Origin: Spirochaetales bacterium
Lineage (GTDB): Bacteria; Spirochaetota; Spirochaetia; SZUA-6; RPPD01
Length of the DNA: 64,000 bases
Assembly: GCA_016929065.1 (NCBI GenBank)
Contig: JAFGJO010000034.1
Location: 18,166 to 82,165, forward strand
Direction: 5' to 3'
Below are positions 52,273-60,740 of the stretch, in pieces (position 1 is the first letter of the stretch; each line of letters opens with the position of its first letter). The notes below the pieces were generated by a model. It worked only from the letters and a program-made list of their open reading frames with translations. It was not told where the DNA came from and ran no database searches. The position numbers were made by a program, and so were the translations under genes.

Positions 52273-53058
52273 TTACTGGTTTAAAAGATCCAGAATGTCC
52301 TGGTCAAATGTGTTTGCATTTTCAAAAACCGAGGAGAGTATTGCCCGAACTTCTTCATTCTGGCTTTTTTTTATTTCTTCAAAAGGCCCGGCTGCGATGA
52401 GCATTCCCTGTTTCAGAAGTACAAGGTAATCACACATCGAGGCAATGATTTCCGGGTCGTTGGTCACCATGACCAGGGAGGCTCTGTTGTGTTTGAGATT
52501 TTTCATCAAGGTCAGTATTTTTTTCCGCATTTCCTGGTCAATAGTCGTGGTCGGATCATCCATGAAGACAATCGTCGGGTCGCAGATGACCGCACGCATC
52601 ATGGATACAAGTTTCCGTTCTCCTATGGAGAGTTCGGCCGGGCGCAGGTACATGGAATCCATCAGATTTACAAACGTCAGAACCTTTTGCACTTTCGAGA
52701 GAATTTCCTGTTTTGATAATTCCGGAAAATGGAAATGCAGCGGAAGAGACAGGTTTTCAAAGATATTTTTATTGGCCCAGAGCGCAGAATCCTGGAACGC
52801 AAATCCGTTGATTTTTTTGAATTCATGAGTTTGTTTTTCGCTCATTGTATGCAGATTGCTGTTCAGGTAGAAAACCTCTCCGGCATCGGGGAGCATTATC
52901 CCTGCCAAAACCTTGAGCAGGGTACTTTTCCCGCATCCGGAATGTCCGGTGATGACCGTGCTGCATGCTGCCGGAATGGACAGTGAAATATTGTTCAATA
53001 TTGGAAAATCATTGGAATAGAGAAAAATATTTTTCAGTTCGAACAAGGTTTCCACCAC
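52273..53058 (-). CDS. MlaF-like ABC transporter ATPase with altered catalytic motifs
   Basis: A 261-residue ATPase paired with MlaE and MCE genes. Walker A is canonical (GHSGCGKST, residues 38-46) and so is the Q-loop (Gln89). Other motifs deviate: the signature is LSIGE (143-147) in place of LSGGQ; Walker B ends Asp167-Asp168, so the catalytic Glu is Asp; and the H-loop reads VTND (Asn200 where His is expected). It should bind ATP, but hydrolysis may be slow or absent. It begins 8 nt after mlaE. The 161-nt gap to the MlaD gene holds no clear feature. Confidence 0.85.
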   Translation of the reverse strand: MVETLFELKNIFLYSNDFPILNNISLSIPAACSTVITGHSGCGKSTLLKVLAGIMLPDAGEVFYLNSNLHTMSEKQTHEFKKINGFAFQDSALWANKNIFENLSLPLHFHFPELSKQEILSKVQKVLTFVNLMDSMYLRPAELSIGERKLVSMMRAVICDPTIVFMDDPTTTIDQEMRKKILTLMKNLKHNRASLVMVTNDPEIIASMCDYLVLLKQGMLIAAGPFEEIKKSQNEEVRAILSSVFENANTFDQDILDLLNQ

Positions 53059-53066
53059 TGCTCCTG

Positions 53067-53846
53067 TCAGAATTGATTGAAAAGAATGACCAGCATGACA
53101 TCTGCGATCACACAGAAGGCGATGCTCTGGACAACGGCTTTAATGACTACCTGAGGAATTTCGGTAGAGGCATACCTCACTTTGAATCCCTGGTAGGATG
53201 ACACAATGGATATGATCATGCCGAAAACAAGGCTTTTAATCAATGACGATAATATATGGGATAAATTCAGGACAGAAAGGAGGTTGTCGAAGTATTCGTC
53301 GAACGGGATTGAAATGAATAACTGGGTGATTAAAAATGATGCAAACAGTCCGAAAAAATTGAAATACAGCGTCAAAATAACCAGTGACAGGGTCACGCCC
53401 AGAAAACGCGGGACAACAAGGTAGGAAACGGGATTGATCCCCACTGCGGTATATGCCTCGATTTCATGAGAAACAACCATATTCCCCAGCTCGGTTGCAA
53501 TTGCGGTTCCGGAACGGGCAATGATGATAAATGCAGTCAGGATTGGGCCCAGCTCCTTGGTAATGATCATGATCAGAATAATGTAGATGTACTGGGTCTG
53601 TGAAAACTGAAGAAGGATTGTCAGGCCCTGAAGAATAATAACCGCACCCAAAGCAAGGGCCAAAAGCGATACAATACTGATGGCTTCGACACCGGTGAAG
53701 AATATCTGCATCACCAGTACCTTGAATCCGACCTGCTTTCTTTTTAAAAAAAGCAGCGTTTCCTTCAATACATGAAAGAAAAAACCAAGAGCATAAAAGA
53801 AATTTGAAATTCGCTGAAGTGCGATTGTTCCAATTTTACTAATCAT
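53067..53846 (-). CDS. MlaE-family ABC transporter permease
   Basis: A 259-residue inner-membrane permease of retrograde or anterograde phospholipid transport. MlaE marks: LALALGAVIILQGLTILLQFS, the conserved ITKELGPILTAFIIIARSGTAIATELGNMVVSHEIEAYTAVGINPVSYLVVPRF stretch, and five membrane segments. ATG 53846 is preferred to TTG 53855, because the TTG would lie upstream of the likely transcription start. It heads the operon mlaE-mlaF-mlaD-TPR-membrane protein-M23. Confidence 0.93.
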   Translation of the reverse strand: MISKIGTIALQRISNFFYALGFFFHVLKETLLFLKRKQVGFKVLVMQIFFTGVEAISIVSLLALALGAVIILQGLTILLQFSQTQYIYIILIMIITKELGPILTAFIIIARSGTAIATELGNMVVSHEIEAYTAVGINPVSYLVVPRFLGVTLSLVILTLYFNFFGLFASFLITQLFISIPFDEYFDNLLSVLNLSHILSSLIKSLVFGMIISIVSSYQGFKVRYASTEIPQVVIKAVVQSIAFCVIADVMLVILFNQF

Positions 53847-53857
53847 ATCCGGCAACC

Positions 53858-53866
53858 ATTATATCA
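53858..53866 (-). promoter_or_regulatory. Extended -10 promoter of the mlaE operon
   Basis: Minus strand TGATATAAT, a perfect extended -10 (TG-n-TATAAT), ends 11 nt before the mlaE ATG. No good -35 is seen. It predicts a leader of only a few nucleotides. Confidence 0.5.
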
Positions 53867-53919
53867 AGTGTAATGAAATCATGATTCTCCTGCAACATGA
53901 TCCGGAGCCGAAATAGTTT

Positions 53920-54747
53920 TTATGATAACAGACCGTCAAGAAAACGGTCATCGATGGGGGTCTGTCCTGCGGTTTTGCCAAGTTTTCTGTTTTTTATGCC
54001 CTCTCCGTGGAAATCAGACCCGGCGGTGACGATCAATCCGTTGTCAGCTGCGAACTGTTCAAGCCGGCTGCACAGGGTAAACCCGTATTCAGAATGGTAT
54101 GCTTCTATTCCATCAAGCCCGGATTCTTTGCAGCCTGAAATAAAATTACACAAATTTTTGAAATTCATCTTCAGGGAAAAAGGATGGGCGATGACCGCTT
54201 TCCCGCCGGCAGCATGGATCATCTGGACTGCTTCAGACAATGTCATGGCTTCTTTGGGGATAAAAAACGTCCCGCCCGGCGAGAGGAATCTGAGAAATGC
54301 ATCCTTGACTGACCTGGCTTTTTTTCTGTTTATCAAATAGAGAGCGAAGTGAAGCCGTGAAATGACCTCACCGCCGGCAAGTGATGCAATATCCTCTATG
54401 GAAACATCTATCCCGGCATCCTGCATTTTTTTAATTATCTCCCTGTTTCTGGTTTTTCTTTTTTTCTGCACTTCTTCAAGCCGTGCGGCAAGCACAGCAT
54501 CGTTTTTATGGATATTCAGTCCCAGCAGATGAAAGCTGCCCTGAACGGATTCAATCTCGAGCTCCACGCCGGGGAAAAACCGGATACCCCGTTTTTCCGC
54601 CTGTTTTTTTGCAATGGGATTTCCGGAAATACAGTCATGGTCGGTAAGCGCAATCGCTGATAATCCCTGATTACAGGCATAGTCAATCAGTTTGTCCGGG
54701 GACAGAGTACCGTCAGAATGTGTCGAATGAGTATGAAGATCTATCAT
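53920..54747 (-). CDS. PHP-domain metal-dependent phosphoesterase
   Basis: A 275-residue PHP-domain protein of the type related to 5'-3' RNase AM / nucleoside bisphosphate phosphatase. Metal-binding motifs: IDLHTHSTHSDGTLSP at the N terminus, ALTDHDCISG, FPGVELEIE, VIAHPF and TAGSDFHGEG. Likely substrates are nucleotide or short RNA phosphates. The ATG at 54747 begins directly at MIDLHTHS, lacks a ribosome site and follows a leaderless-type promoter. The longer frame to 54849 is not needed. Confidence 0.88.
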   Translation of the reverse strand: MIDLHTHSTHSDGTLSPDKLIDYACNQGLSAIALTDHDCISGNPIAKKQAEKRGIRFFPGVELEIESVQGSFHLLGLNIHKNDAVLAARLEEVQKKRKTRNREIIKKMQDAGIDVSIEDIASLAGGEVISRLHFALYLINRKKARSVKDAFLRFLSPGGTFFIPKEAMTLSEAVQMIHAAGGKAVIAHPFSLKMNFKNLCNFISGCKESGLDGIEAYHSEYGFTLCSRLEQFAADNGLIVTAGSDFHGEGIKNRKLGKTAGQTPIDDRFLDGLLS

Positions 54748-54756
54748 GGTTTCTGT

Positions 54757-54785
54757 AACATACTCAATATCGGAAAATCCGGCAA
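54757..54785 (-). promoter_or_regulatory. Leaderless-type promoter of the PHP gene
   Basis: Minus strand TTGCCG (54785-54780), 17 bp, TATGTT (54762-54757), then 9 nt to the ATG. Confidence 0.55.
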
Positions 54786-54877
54786 CTCTCTTGTCTTGCG
54801 GCCTGCTGTCCTGTACACTGTTGGTGTTATGGATATAACGCTGTAGCAAACAACCATTGTTTCAGACAGGGAGCAAT

Positions 54878-56764
54878 ATGCCGCGAAAAAAAAATATACC
54901 ATCTGTTTCGGGAAAACAAAAAAAGACCGTTCACGCAAAGGCACAGGCCGAAAACCAGCAGTTGCCGAAACTGCTGGTTGAAACGTCATGGGAAGTCTGT
55001 CACCAGGTGGGGGGCATCTATACTGTTTTACGGTCCAAAGTACCCGCTGTCATGGAAAAATGGCAGGACAATTACTGCCTTGTCGGTCCGTATCTGGATG
55101 AAGGCGTATACGGTGAGTTTGAAGAGATCTCTCCGGATAATACGGTTTTTTCAAAAGCTGCAGAACTCATGAAAAAGGAACGCGTTGACGTGCATTACGG
55201 CCGCTGGATGGTCACCGGGAATCCGCAGGTTGTCCTTGTTGATGTGAAAAGCGCGTTTGCACGAATTGATGAAATAAAGTATTTTTTATGGAAACATCAT
55301 AATATCCAGATTCCGGATTACGATGACCTCGCCAATCAGGCATGCCTGTTTGGATGGCTTGCATTTGTTTTTATCAAATATCTTGCAGGCTTCACAGAAA
55401 AACAATACGGCATTCTCGCTCATTTTCACGAATGGCTGACCGGCCTGGCTATTTCAGAACTCCGCAGGGAAAATATCCCGGTCTCATTGCTGTTTACCAC
55501 CCACGCGACCCTGTTGGGAAGATATCTCGCCACGAATGAATTTGATTTCTATGAACGCATGCACCTCTTCAACTGGCTGGACGAGGCAAAAAAATATAAT
55601 ATCGAGGCAAGGGTCAGAATCGAACGGATGGCAGCGCTTGATACGCATTGTTTTTCAACCGTCAGTGAAGTAACTGCGCGTGAGTGCCAGTTCCTGCTGG
55701 GCAGGACGCCGGACGTTATCCTGCCCAACGGCATTAATATTGAGCGGTTTGTCGCCCTGCATGAATTTCAGCTTTTACACCGGGAATATAAAAACATGAT
55801 CAATCAGTTTGTCATGGGGCATTTTTTCCCGTCTTACAGTTTTGACCTTGACAAGACACTGTATTTTTTTACCTCGGGCAGATTCGAATACGCCAACAAG
55901 GGATTCGATATTACTGTCGAAGCGCTGCATCGGCTGAATGAACTGCTCGTTAAGGAAGAGACTGATATCACAATTGTCATGTTTATCATCACCCGACAGT
56001 CGTATCATTCAATAAATCCTGATGTGCTGCAGCTGCAGTCATTGACCGCTGAGATAAAAAATACCTGTCATTCCATCCTTGATCAGATAGCAGAGAAACT
56101 TCTGTATGAAGTGACCTCATCACCGAAGCATGATCTGCCGCTGTTAAACGATCTTGTAGACGAGTACTGGAAACTGCGGCTTCGGCGGACGCAGGCGAGC
56201 TGGCGGACCGACCGGCTCCCGATTGTGGTCACGCACAACCTGAAGGATGATGCATTTGACAGCATCCTGCTTGATTTGCGCAGACACAATCTTGTCAACA
56301 AGATTCAGGACAAGGTAAAGATTGTGTATCACCCTGATTTTGTCTCTTCTACCAATCCGCTTTTCAGGATGGACTACAACCAGTTTGTCCGGGGCTGTCA
56401 CATGGGGATTTTCCCCAGCTATTATGAACCCTGGGGCTACACACCTCTTGAATGCATCGCGAACGGCATTCCCGCCATCACCTCGAATTTATCGGGGTTT
56501 GGCGATTATGTATCACGGATCATGCCGGACCATGATGAACAGGGTATATTTGTTCTTGACCGAAAAACCGGTTCACGGGAAGACGCGGTGAATCAGCTGG
56601 TGCGTATTCTTTATGGATTTATCGCCCAAAACAGGCGTGAACGAATATCCCAGCGGAATGCGGTAGAAAACCGTTCAGAAACCTTTGACTGGCATAATCT
56701 GCTTGCATACTACGAACAGGCATATCTCCTTGCAGAAAAAAAAGGGAATCCGCCCAAACAGTGA
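54878..56764 (+). CDS. Glycosyltransferase family 3 (eukaryote-type) glycogen synthase
   Basis: A 628-residue GT3 enzyme, the family of animal and fungal glycogen synthase, distinct from bacterial GlgA (GT5). N-terminal VETSWEVCHQVGGIYTVLRSK holds the donor-binding loop. HFHEWLTGLAI, TTHATLLGRYL and CFSTVSEVTARE follow, and the C-terminal lobe has GIFPSYYEPWGYTPLECIANGIPAITSNLSGFG with the catalytic Glu. It should extend alpha-1,4-glucan from a nucleotide-glucose. ATG 54878 has AGGGAG 4 nt upstream. It lies 53 nt before the trehalose gene. Confidence 0.9.
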   Translation: MPRKKNIPSVSGKQKKTVHAKAQAENQQLPKLLVETSWEVCHQVGGIYTVLRSKVPAVMEKWQDNYCLVGPYLDEGVYGEFEEISPDNTVFSKAAELMKKERVDVHYGRWMVTGNPQVVLVDVKSAFARIDEIKYFLWKHHNIQIPDYDDLANQACLFGWLAFVFIKYLAGFTEKQYGILAHFHEWLTGLAISELRRENIPVSLLFTTHATLLGRYLATNEFDFYERMHLFNWLDEAKKYNIEARVRIERMAALDTHCFSTVSEVTARECQFLLGRTPDVILPNGINIERFVALHEFQLLHREYKNMINQFVMGHFFPSYSFDLDKTLYFFTSGRFEYANKGFDITVEALHRLNELLVKEETDITIVMFIITRQSYHSINPDVLQLQSLTAEIKNTCHSILDQIAEKLLYEVTSSPKHDLPLLNDLVDEYWKLRLRRTQASWRTDRLPIVVTHNLKDDAFDSILLDLRRHNLVNKIQDKVKIVYHPDFVSSTNPLFRMDYNQFVRGCHMGIFPSYYEPWGYTPLECIANGIPAITSNLSGFGDYVSRIMPDHDEQGIFVLDRKTGSREDAVNQLVRILYGFIAQNRRERISQRNAVENRSETFDWHNLLAYYEQAYLLAEKKGNPPKQ

Positions 56765-56780
56765 ATTGCCGCATGATGTG

Positions 56781-56809
56781 TTTACTCTTTGTAAAAAAGC
56801 CTTTACAAT
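56781..56809 (+). promoter_or_regulatory. Leaderless-type promoter of the trehalose gene
   Basis: TTTACT (56781-56786), 17 bp, TACAAT (56804-56809), then 8 nt to the ATG at 56818; no Shine-Dalgarno sequence. Confidence 0.55.
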
Positions 56810-56817
56810 AATACCCA

Positions 56818-59013
56818 ATGCAGGAAAAGAAAAAAATACTCATCGCATCACACAGACTCCCTGTTACCGTGCAAAAAAAGAACGGCGAGTTCACCTTCAC
56901 TCCAAGTGTAGGAGGGGTCGCAACCGGCCTGAAAGCCCTGGCGGAAACCAGTGATATTTTATGGGTGGGAACACCCGGGCTCGCAGAGGATGTGGTCACA
57001 AAAGAAGAAAAAACACTGATTTCAGAAAAGCTGATAGCGGAATTCCGCTGTTTTCCTGTATTTCTGTCATCGAAAGAAATACAGTTGTATTATAACGGAT
57101 TCGCAAACAATACAATCTGGCCGCTTTTTCATTATTTCCAGGTGTACACCCAGTTTGAGGATGATACCTGGGAATGTTATCAGCAGGTTAACCGCAAGTT
57201 TTTTGATGTGATCAGTAGATTCCTTGACGCGTATCATATCGCCTGGATTCATGATTATCATCTGATGCTGCTTCCCGAATTAATACGGCAGTCAGCGGTG
57301 GATATCCGGATCGGATATTTTCTTCATATTCCCTTTCCTTCATATGAAATCTTCCGGCTCCTGCCGCAGCGAAGGGAAATCGTTGACGGGCTTTTGGGAT
57401 CGGATTTTATCGGATTTCACACCTTCAGTTATCTTCGGCATTTCATGAGTACGGTATTGCGGCTGAAAGGATACACGGCGCGGTTTGGAACCATCGATAC
57501 CGGAACCCGCAATGTGCGGGCAGAAATTTGTCCGATGGGGATCGATTACAGGCGTTTCGCAGAATCTGATACAAAGGGCATTCGGCGAGAAATGAAGAAT
57601 ATTATGCGGGTGGTCGGAAAAAAGAAAATCATCCTGTCAATTGACCGGCTGGATTACACCAAGGGCATTTCGCACCGGTTGAGGGCATTCGAATTGTTTC
57701 TGCAGAATTACCCTGAATACCGGGAAAAAGTGGTTTTGATCATGGTTGCGGTTCCTTCCAGAATCACCATTGGCCGTTACCGCGAGCTCAAAGAAAAGGT
57801 TGACCGTATGGTTGGAAAGATTAATGGGGCGTTTACCACCATGAAATGGTCGCCCATCTGGTATATGTACAAAGCAGTGCCGTTTGATACGATGATGGCC
57901 ATGTACAAGTCTGCAGATGTTGCCCTGCTGACTCCGCTTCGTGATGGGATGAATTTGATCGCCAAGGAGTACATAGCCGCGAAAACGAATGGGAGTGGAA
58001 CGATCATTATTTCCGAAATGGCAGGCGTTGCAGAGGAACTCAGCGAAGCATTGCATGTGAATCCGCACAATATCAGCGAAATTGCCGTACAGATAAAACA
58101 CGCACTTGAAATGACCGAGGAAGAAAAAGTGAGAAATCTGCATGCCATGCAGGAACGCCTGAAAAAATACGATGTATTCAAATGGGCACAATCATTTATT
58201 GAAAGGCTGCTTCAAATGGATAATACGACAAGTGAATCGAATGTACAGACGAGCAATCAGCTTGACATGCAAAAGGTGGATGAAGACTTTCAGAAAGCCG
58301 AAAAAAGAACGATCATTCTTGACTATGACGGGACTCTGGTTCCCTTTAAAAAAAGGCCCGAGGATGTCATCCCTGAAAAAGCGCTGGTAAAAACCATTCA
58401 GCTGCTCGCCGTTGACAAGAAAAATGATGTGATTATTATTTCAGGGCGGACACGAAAATATCTGTCAAAATGGTTTGAAAAACTGAACCTTACGCTCATT
58501 ACCGAGCACGGCGTCTGGATGCGCGAAAGAAACGAAAAATGGGTCATGCCCTTCGACCATGACAATTCATGGAAGCAGTCAATCCGGCATCTGCTGGATT
58601 TGTATACCGAAAGAACACCCGGTACCTTTGTCGAGGAAAAAGAGTATTCGCTGGTATGGCATTTCAGAAACTCTGACCCCGAGTTTGCGGCGCTCCGCCT
58701 GAGTGAACTGAAAGGAGAACTGCTGCATTTAATTGCGAACATGAATTTGGGAATTCTTGAAGGCAATAAAGTGATCGAAATCAAGAGTCTTGAAATCAAC
58801 AAGGGAAGAATTATCTCCCATTATCTGTTCGGCAAACATACAGATTTTATTTTGTGCATGGGTGATGATACCACCGATGAGTATATGTTTCAGGAATTGC
58901 CGCCGACGTCCTGGACAGTGAAGATAGGCGAGGGGCAGACCCATGCACGGTACCGGCTGTTTTCCCACGTGGAAGCGTATCAGCTGCTTCGGGTTTTATC
59001 AGGTGAAAAATAG
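56818..59013 (+). CDS. Fused trehalose-6-phosphate synthase / trehalose-6-phosphate phosphatase
   Basis: A 731-residue bifunctional protein. Residues 1-470 are GT20 synthase (IASHRLPVTVQ, GGVATGLKAL, VWIHDYHLMLLPELIR, GYFLHIPFPSYEIFRLLP, SIDRLDYTKGISHRL, LLTPLRDGMNLIAKEYIAAK). Residues 495-731 are a HAD-type phosphatase (IILDYDGTLVPF nucleophile Asp, IISGRTRKYL, CMGDDTTDEYMF). It makes trehalose from UDP-glucose and glucose-6-phosphate in one polypeptide. Trehalose is a stress protectant and carbon store, and the pairing with glycogen synthase suggests a glucose-storage locus. Confidence 0.95.
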   Translation: MQEKKKILIASHRLPVTVQKKNGEFTFTPSVGGVATGLKALAETSDILWVGTPGLAEDVVTKEEKTLISEKLIAEFRCFPVFLSSKEIQLYYNGFANNTIWPLFHYFQVYTQFEDDTWECYQQVNRKFFDVISRFLDAYHIAWIHDYHLMLLPELIRQSAVDIRIGYFLHIPFPSYEIFRLLPQRREIVDGLLGSDFIGFHTFSYLRHFMSTVLRLKGYTARFGTIDTGTRNVRAEICPMGIDYRRFAESDTKGIRREMKNIMRVVGKKKIILSIDRLDYTKGISHRLRAFELFLQNYPEYREKVVLIMVAVPSRITIGRYRELKEKVDRMVGKINGAFTTMKWSPIWYMYKAVPFDTMMAMYKSADVALLTPLRDGMNLIAKEYIAAKTNGSGTIIISEMAGVAEELSEALHVNPHNISEIAVQIKHALEMTEEEKVRNLHAMQERLKKYDVFKWAQSFIERLLQMDNTTSESNVQTSNQLDMQKVDEDFQKAEKRTIILDYDGTLVPFKKRPEDVIPEKALVKTIQLLAVDKKNDVIIISGRTRKYLSKWFEKLNLTLITEHGVWMRERNEKWVMPFDHDNSWKQSIRHLLDLYTERTPGTFVEEKEYSLVWHFRNSDPEFAALRLSELKGELLHLIANMNLGILEGNKVIEIKSLEINKGRIISHYLFGKHTDFILCMGDDTTDEYMFQELPPTSWTVKIGEGQTHARYRLFSHVEAYQLLRVLSGEK

Positions 59014-59027
59014 GGGATCGGTTTACA

Positions 59028-59369
59028 TTACTGAACGATAATCTGTGTCCGGCCGATCAGCACTTTGTCTTTTTTCTTTAACAAGACGTATTTATCGGGT
59101 TCAATCTGCTTGTCATTGACGAAGGTGCCGTTGGTGCTGTCAAGATCCTTGATAAAATAGGCATTTTTTATTTTCTGGACCAAGGCGTGGTATCGTGATG
59201 CCAGATTGTCATTGATCTGGATTGTATTGCCGGCATCGCGGCCGATAGTGATTTTCCCGACAATCGGCATGTCCTTGCCGGAATAGGAAAGCATAAATGC
59301 GCCGTGTTTGGTGATTTTTCCGAGGCGTTTTCCAAAACTTGAATCTGAAATAATGGTTGATTCGTCCAT
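59028..59369 (-). CDS. FHA-domain protein
   Basis: A 113-residue protein that is nearly all forkhead-associated domain: KITIGRDAGNTIQIND, LASRYHALV and IKDLDSTNGTFVNDKQI carry the GR, SxxH and NG residues that bind phosphothreonine. No other domain. ATG 59369 has GGAGGAGG 3 nt upstream. It could be an adapter for a Ser/Thr kinase, which is not in this window. Convergent with the trehalose gene, 14 nt apart. Confidence 0.9.
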   Translation of the reverse strand: MDESTIISDSSFGKRLGKITKHGAFMLSYSGKDMPIVGKITIGRDAGNTIQINDNLASRYHALVQKIKNAYFIKDLDSTNGTFVNDKQIEPDKYVLLKKKDKVLIGRTQIIVQ

Positions 59370-59458
59370 ATTCCTCCTCCCAAAAGAATGCGGATACAAT
59401 AGTAAACTCTGCATCATTATTTTTTAAATTCGGTTTTCAGTCAAGAGTCAGAGAGACC

Positions 59459-59488
59459 TTTACAGAAAATCATGCCAAATGGTATAGT
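59459..59488 (+). promoter_or_regulatory. Leaderless-type promoter before the FliL-like gene
   Basis: TTTACA (59459-59464), 18 bp, TATAGT (59483-59488), then only 5 nt to the ATG at 59494; no Shine-Dalgarno sequence. Confidence 0.55.
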
Positions 59489-59493
59489 CTTTT

Positions 59494-59904
59494 ATGATAA
59501 AAATACCGGGAGTACTGATTCTTTTACTCATCCCCATCACAGTTTTTTCTCAGGAAACTGATCCGTTCGATTACAGCCCCTTTGCAACAAACGGGTACAG
59601 CGGACTGGGAAGTGTGTACGCTGATTCAAAAGACGGTGTTTTTGTGGAATTGAGTATTGTGCTGTATTTTACCGGCGGAAAAAAAGGGTATAACGAGCTG
59701 GTTTCTGTGAACAATACGCTTCGTGCCCGGCTGGAAGAGCTTGTCTCGAACATGCCGGCAGCCGGAATGACAAAAACACATATTGAAAAGGCCGTGATAA
59801 AGAACTTCAACAAATACCTGAAAACCGCGAAAATTAGTTCTGTATCCTTTTCCTCATTTGAAATATCCAGCAGCACCACAATACCTTCGATAGAAGAGTT
59901 TTAG
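59494..59904 (+). CDS. Exported FliL-like protein
   Basis: A 136-residue protein with a signal peptide (cleavage near VFSQE). The mature part matches the FliL plan: a strand (VFVELSIVLYF), then a long helix (YNELVSVNNTLRARLEELVSNM), a second helix (HIEKAVIKNFNKYL) and a final strand (KISSVSFSSFEIS). True FliL is a membrane-anchored stator-associated flagellar protein; here the signal looks cleavable. The assignment is from the secondary pattern and remains tentative. Confidence 0.5.
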   Translation: MIKIPGVLILLLIPITVFSQETDPFDYSPFATNGYSGLGSVYADSKDGVFVELSIVLYFTGGKKGYNELVSVNNTLRARLEELVSNMPAAGMTKTHIEKAVIKNFNKYLKTAKISSVSFSSFEISSSTTIPSIEEF

Positions 59905-59934
59905 GTGGATTAAAATTACAGGTTGCTTGCATAA

Positions 59935-59975
59935 CCATAAAATAAATGCCGGATTCTGAATTATCAAAATCCGGC
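59935..59975 (-). terminator. Terminator of the minus-strand lipoprotein gene
   Basis: Perfect 8-bp stem GCCGGATT / AATCCGGC (59948-59955, 59968-59975). Read on the minus strand it is followed by ATTTATTTTA. It lies 25 nt after the lipoprotein stop. Confidence 0.6.
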
Positions 59976-59999
59976 GCTACTCAGTAATGAAAAAGTATC

Positions 60000-60611
60000 C
60001 TATTTCCCCTGGATTGTATTTTCCATCTTCCAGCCTGTGAAAGCAGGATAGTCAGCCTCCATCACCGCTTTTGTTTCTTCAAAACGATTATAGGTTTCGA
60101 CCATATTCCAGTTATAGCTCCGTCCGCTGAAGGATTCGGAATAATGATAGGCACCAACCCAGTCGCCGATATAATACATGGTTCCCGGCTGTATCACTAT
60201 TTCTTGTGTGTATTCAGGCATATTCACAACATCTTTTTGTTTTTCAACAGTGGTCCGGTGATGAAGAAAAAGAATAGTCGTCAGTTTATATCGGCCGGGT
60301 TTTACCGGGACAATAACCATCATTTCCTTTCGAAACTCATCGGGGACACCAAATTTGGGTGCGGAGTCGGGATTGCGTTTTGTTTTTGCATGCACAAGAC
60401 TGACGGTCTCTTTTTCGTTATCCAGATTGATGTACTGAAGGCCAAAGCCGCCTTCCCAGATTTCCTTGTTGTACACGGAAAGTGTTCCAAAAAAATACCC
60501 CATCCCGGGGTCTGCTTTTGTATCGGGTTTGAATGTCGGGTTGTCCTTGATTGAAGCGCAGCCGGACAAAAGAATAATGATGACAAGCAGTATTCCGAAA
60601 AGTTTTTTCAT
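60000..60611 (-). CDS. Lipoprotein of unknown function
   Basis: A 203-residue lipoprotein: signal MKKLFGILLVIIILLSGCAS with Cys at residue 18. The mature part is beta-rich (VPVKPGRYKLTTILFLHHRTTVEKQ, EIVIQPGTMYYIGDWVGAYHY) and looks like a carbohydrate- or envelope-associated beta-sandwich, without a named family. ATG 60611 has AGGAG 8 nt upstream. The frame extends to 60734, but only this start gives a proper signal. Confidence 0.7.
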   Translation of the reverse strand: MKKLFGILLVIIILLSGCASIKDNPTFKPDTKADPGMGYFFGTLSVYNKEIWEGGFGLQYINLDNEKETVSLVHAKTKRNPDSAPKFGVPDEFRKEMMVIVPVKPGRYKLTTILFLHHRTTVEKQKDVVNMPEYTQEIVIQPGTMYYIGDWVGAYHYSESFSGRSYNWNMVETYNRFEETKAVMEADYPAFTGWKMENTIQGK

Positions 60612-60702
60612 TATGAAGCTCCTTTTTAAAAATATGACAAAACTATAAGTATTTATTAATTTTGAGTCAATAGAAAATAATGGAAAGGCGATGATAAAAA
60701 CA

Positions 60703-60731
60703 TTGCATAAAAACAAATTTACCTGAATAAT
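60703..60731 (+). promoter_or_regulatory. Leaderless-type promoter of the HEAT-repeat gene
   Basis: TTGCAT (60703-60708), 17 bp, AATAAT (60726-60731), then 9 nt to the ATG at 60741; no Shine-Dalgarno sequence. Confidence 0.5.
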
Positions 60732-60740
60732 CATCCTGGT

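Noticed and set aside
53847..53855. TTG at 53855 as the mlaE start
   Set aside because: It lies 2 nt after the TATAAT box, upstream of the expected transcription start, and has no ribosome site.
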